Below, piece by piece: positions 21,223-22,508 of a stretch of 22,508 nucleotides of DNA; positions within the stretch are counted from its first letter, which is position 1; each line of letters begins with the position of its first letter. The DNA is from CAYHZL01 sp964361075 (GTDB lineage Bacteria > Bacteroidota > Ignavibacteria > UBA10030 > UBA8401), in assembly GCA_964361075.1 (NCBI GenBank), contig CAYHZL010000035.1, forward strand, positions 1 to 22,508. The letters are read 5' to 3'. The notes below the pieces were generated by a model, which worked only from the letters and a program-made list of their open reading frames with translations, had not been told where the DNA came from and made no database searches. The position numbers and the translations under genes are program-made.

Positions 21223-21861
21223 TTAAAGTTGAAGTTGTTGAACAACTGATTGTAATTCTTCGTCATCAAGTTCTGCAAGAGTATTTTCGATGTTCAGAAA
21301 TGTGTCCGAATGATTGTAGAGTGTGCTCTCATCACCAAAAAAATCTTTTCGAATTTTACGAATGACCGACTGTGAATTAGAGATTGTTTCCAGCATTTTT
21401 TCATTCACTTGGCTTTCGCGATCAACCATGGGAGAACGAACACTATTTGTAACCAATGTGGAAATTTCATCTTCAGAACCACCCTGCACCATTTCACGGA
21501 GAGGTAACGGCGCTGTGCGGGGCGCAAACAATATGAAGGAAACAACAAACACTGCGACAATAAACGCTGCAGCAGTTGGTGCAAATATTTTTTCTAAAAA
21601 TTCTGGAATGAGAAAATTTTTTCTTCGATTGCCGGATTCAATTTTTTCTTTTACGCGTGGTAAAAAATTATTGAAGTAGTGTGTCGGCACATCGTTGAAC
21701 GGAAGAACAGATTTTAATTGCACAACCGCACTCATTGAGGTATAATCTGCCCGACATTCATCGCATTGTGCGAGATGTTTCTCTGCTGCTTCTTTTTCCA
21801 ACGGAGTAAGTTTCCCTTCAACTAACTCCAGTAACAATATGGTTGCGTTACTGCATTTCAC
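21223..21861 (-). CDS. Zinc-finger transmembrane anti-sigma factor
   Basis: This is the probable partner of the ECF sigma factor encoded just upstream. The cytoplasmic N-terminus has the ZAS zinc motif: C3, then H29-x3-C33-x2-C36 (HLAQCDEC). One membrane helix lies around 91-111 (IFAPTAAAFIVAVFVVSFILFAP). The periplasmic C-terminal part, about 100 residues, is rich in acidic residues and ends in LAELDDEELQSVVQQLQL. Its start overlaps the end of the sigma gene by 14 bp, the usual coupling that keeps the two in balance. The release signal is unknown; regulated proteolysis is typical of the family. Confidence 0.87.
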   Translation of the reverse strand: MKCSNATILLLELVEGKLTPLEKEAAEKHLAQCDECRADYTSMSAVVQLKSVLPFNDVPTHYFNNFLPRVKEKIESGNRRKNFLIPEFLEKIFAPTAAAFIVAVFVVSFILFAPRTAPLPLREMVQGGSEDEISTLVTNSVRSPMVDRESQVNEKMLETISNSQSVIRKIRKDFFGDESTLYNHSDTFLNIENTLAELDDEELQSVVQQLQL

Positions 21862-22399
21862 GTTTTAAATAGTCTCCAATTTTTTTTAGTGCATGAAAAT
21901 AATTTGCTTTCAAACCTCCGACACTCGTTCGTAATATTTTCGCAATATCCTCATACGGCATTTCTTCGTAATAGCGGAGAAGAAAAACTTTTTTTTGTTT
22001 CTCCGGCAGTGTCTCAATTGCACGTTGGATGAGCTGCGCCTGTTCCTTTTTTTCTATTAACTCATCACTGATTGCATCAGGCGATTCAAGAATTGTTTCC
22101 TCTTCATCGATGGAAAATGTTTTCCGAATTTTTCTACGACGTAACTCATTCAGCGATAAATTTACTGCAATTCTGTACACCCACGTGTAAAAACTTGAAT
22201 CACCTTTAAATGATTTTAACGAATGATATGCACGCACAAAAACATCTTGTGCCATATCATTTGCATCATCATGGTCAGGCAAAAAACGACGAACCACCCA
22301 ATATACTTTTTCTTGATACGCCAACACTAATTGGTTAAATGCTTGTTCGTTTCCTGCTTTGAACTTTTTTATCAGTTCAAGTTCATCGGAATTTGTCAT
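21848..22399 (-). CDS. ECF (group 4) RNA polymerase sigma factor, RpoE-like
   Basis: This 183-residue sigma factor contains only regions 2 and 4. Region 2 spans about 24-92 and includes FLPDHDDANDMAQDVFVRAYHSL and the DNA-melting/-10 segment FKGDSSFYTWVYRIAVNLSLNELRRRK. Region 4 spans about 120-172 with the helix-turn-helix LPEKQKKVFLLRYYEEMPYEDIAKILRTSVGGLKANYFHALKKI. It heads a three-gene operon with an anti-sigma factor and a Spy-like periplasmic protein, which suggests control of an envelope-stress response. Self-regulation is usual for such operons; three spaced GTAAC boxes lie upstream (22458-22483). Confidence 0.93.
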   Translation of the reverse strand: MTNSDELELIKKFKAGNEQAFNQLVLAYQEKVYWVVRRFLPDHDDANDMAQDVFVRAYHSLKSFKGDSSFYTWVYRIAVNLSLNELRRRKIRKTFSIDEEETILESPDAISDELIEKKEQAQLIQRAIETLPEKQKKVFLLRYYEEMPYEDIAKILRTSVGGLKANYFHALKKIGDYLKREMQ

Positions 22400-22457
22400 T
22401 CACTATTCTATTCTCTTTCTTTTTGACAGGTAAAGAAAGCGAAAGTTTAAATGTTTT

Positions 22458-22483
22458 GTAACTCCTAAGTAACTCGTTGTAAC
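22458..22483 (-). promoter_or_regulatory. Three helically phased GTAAC (GTTAC) boxes upstream of the sigma operon
   Basis: GTAAC occurs at 22458-22462, 22469-22473 and 22479-22483, spaced 11 and 10 bp, about one helix turn apart. The first two extend to GTAACTC and the third to GTAACCTC. They lie 59-84 bp before the sigma start. An AACCTC/GAGGTT inverted repeat (22481-22502) is adjacent. They could be an operator or part of the ECF promoter; no protein is identified. Confidence 0.35.
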
Positions 22484-22508
22484 CTCAAATAAATCAAGAG
22501 GTTAAAAA

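Noticed and set aside
22481..22502. AACCTC/GAGGTT hairpin at the right edge as a terminator
   Set aside because: The stem is only six pairs and is followed by A on the plus strand; on the minus strand it lies upstream of the sigma gene with the T-run on the wrong side.

Overview
This window looks like an ordinary chromosomal segment from an AT-rich, Gram-negative bacterium of the FCB group (Bacteroidota / Chlorobiota / Ignavibacteriota). The evidence is the alternate, Bacteroidetes-type GlmU-like protein, several lipoproteins with N-terminal lipoboxes, a multi-domain FN3 lipoprotein and a DUF4097 protein. Clear Shine-Dalgarno sequences before rpmE, trpA, the GlmU-like gene and the DUF4097 gene argue mildly for an Ignavibacteria/Chlorobi-like lineage over a typical Bacteroidetes, where such sites are scarce. 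This placement is inference; no rRNA gene is present.

Layout. Positions 1-13046 are read almost entirely leftward (minus strand). In order of transcription: tsaD, trpA, chorismate mutase, mltG, rpmE, a GlmU-like enzyme, rsmB, tdh, kbl, two tandem paralogous membrane acyltransferases, and an FN3 lipoprotein that runs off the left edge inside a CTG/poly-Ala repeat. dacB (PBP4-type) then reads rightward at 13161-14636 and converges on a minus-strand DUF4097 protein through a bidirectional terminator. A glutaminyl-cyclase-like M28 lipoprotein, prmA and a Ppx/GppA phosphatase read rightward at 15778-18866. They converge on a minus-strand pair, a TPR-like lipoprotein and a NifS/IscS cysteine desulfurase. 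The right end is a compact minus-strand ECF sigma factor / zinc anti-sigma factor / Spy-like periplasmic protein operon, closed by a strong terminator.

Functional links. tdh and kbl form the two-step threonine-to-glycine plus acetyl-CoA route. tsaD, rsmB, prmA and rpmE serve tRNA, rRNA or ribosome modification and structure. mltG, dacB and the GlmU-like protein serve the cell wall. trpA and chorismate mutase belong to aromatic amino-acid synthesis. The sigma operon is probably an envelope-stress module.

The most unusual layer lies between the genes. At least six kinds of short palindromic or MITE-like repeat fill the intergenic spaces, two of them present as recognisable multiple copies. Repeat sequence supplies the stop codon, and sometimes the last residues, of TrpA, TsaD, the M28 lipoprotein and probably RsmB. 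One palindrome lies inside the signal-peptide coding region of the FN3 lipoprotein. A 10-N assembly gap sits inside one repeat copy. I found no CRISPR array, tRNA, rRNA, prophage, transposase or defence system, and no convincing previously undescribed enzyme system.
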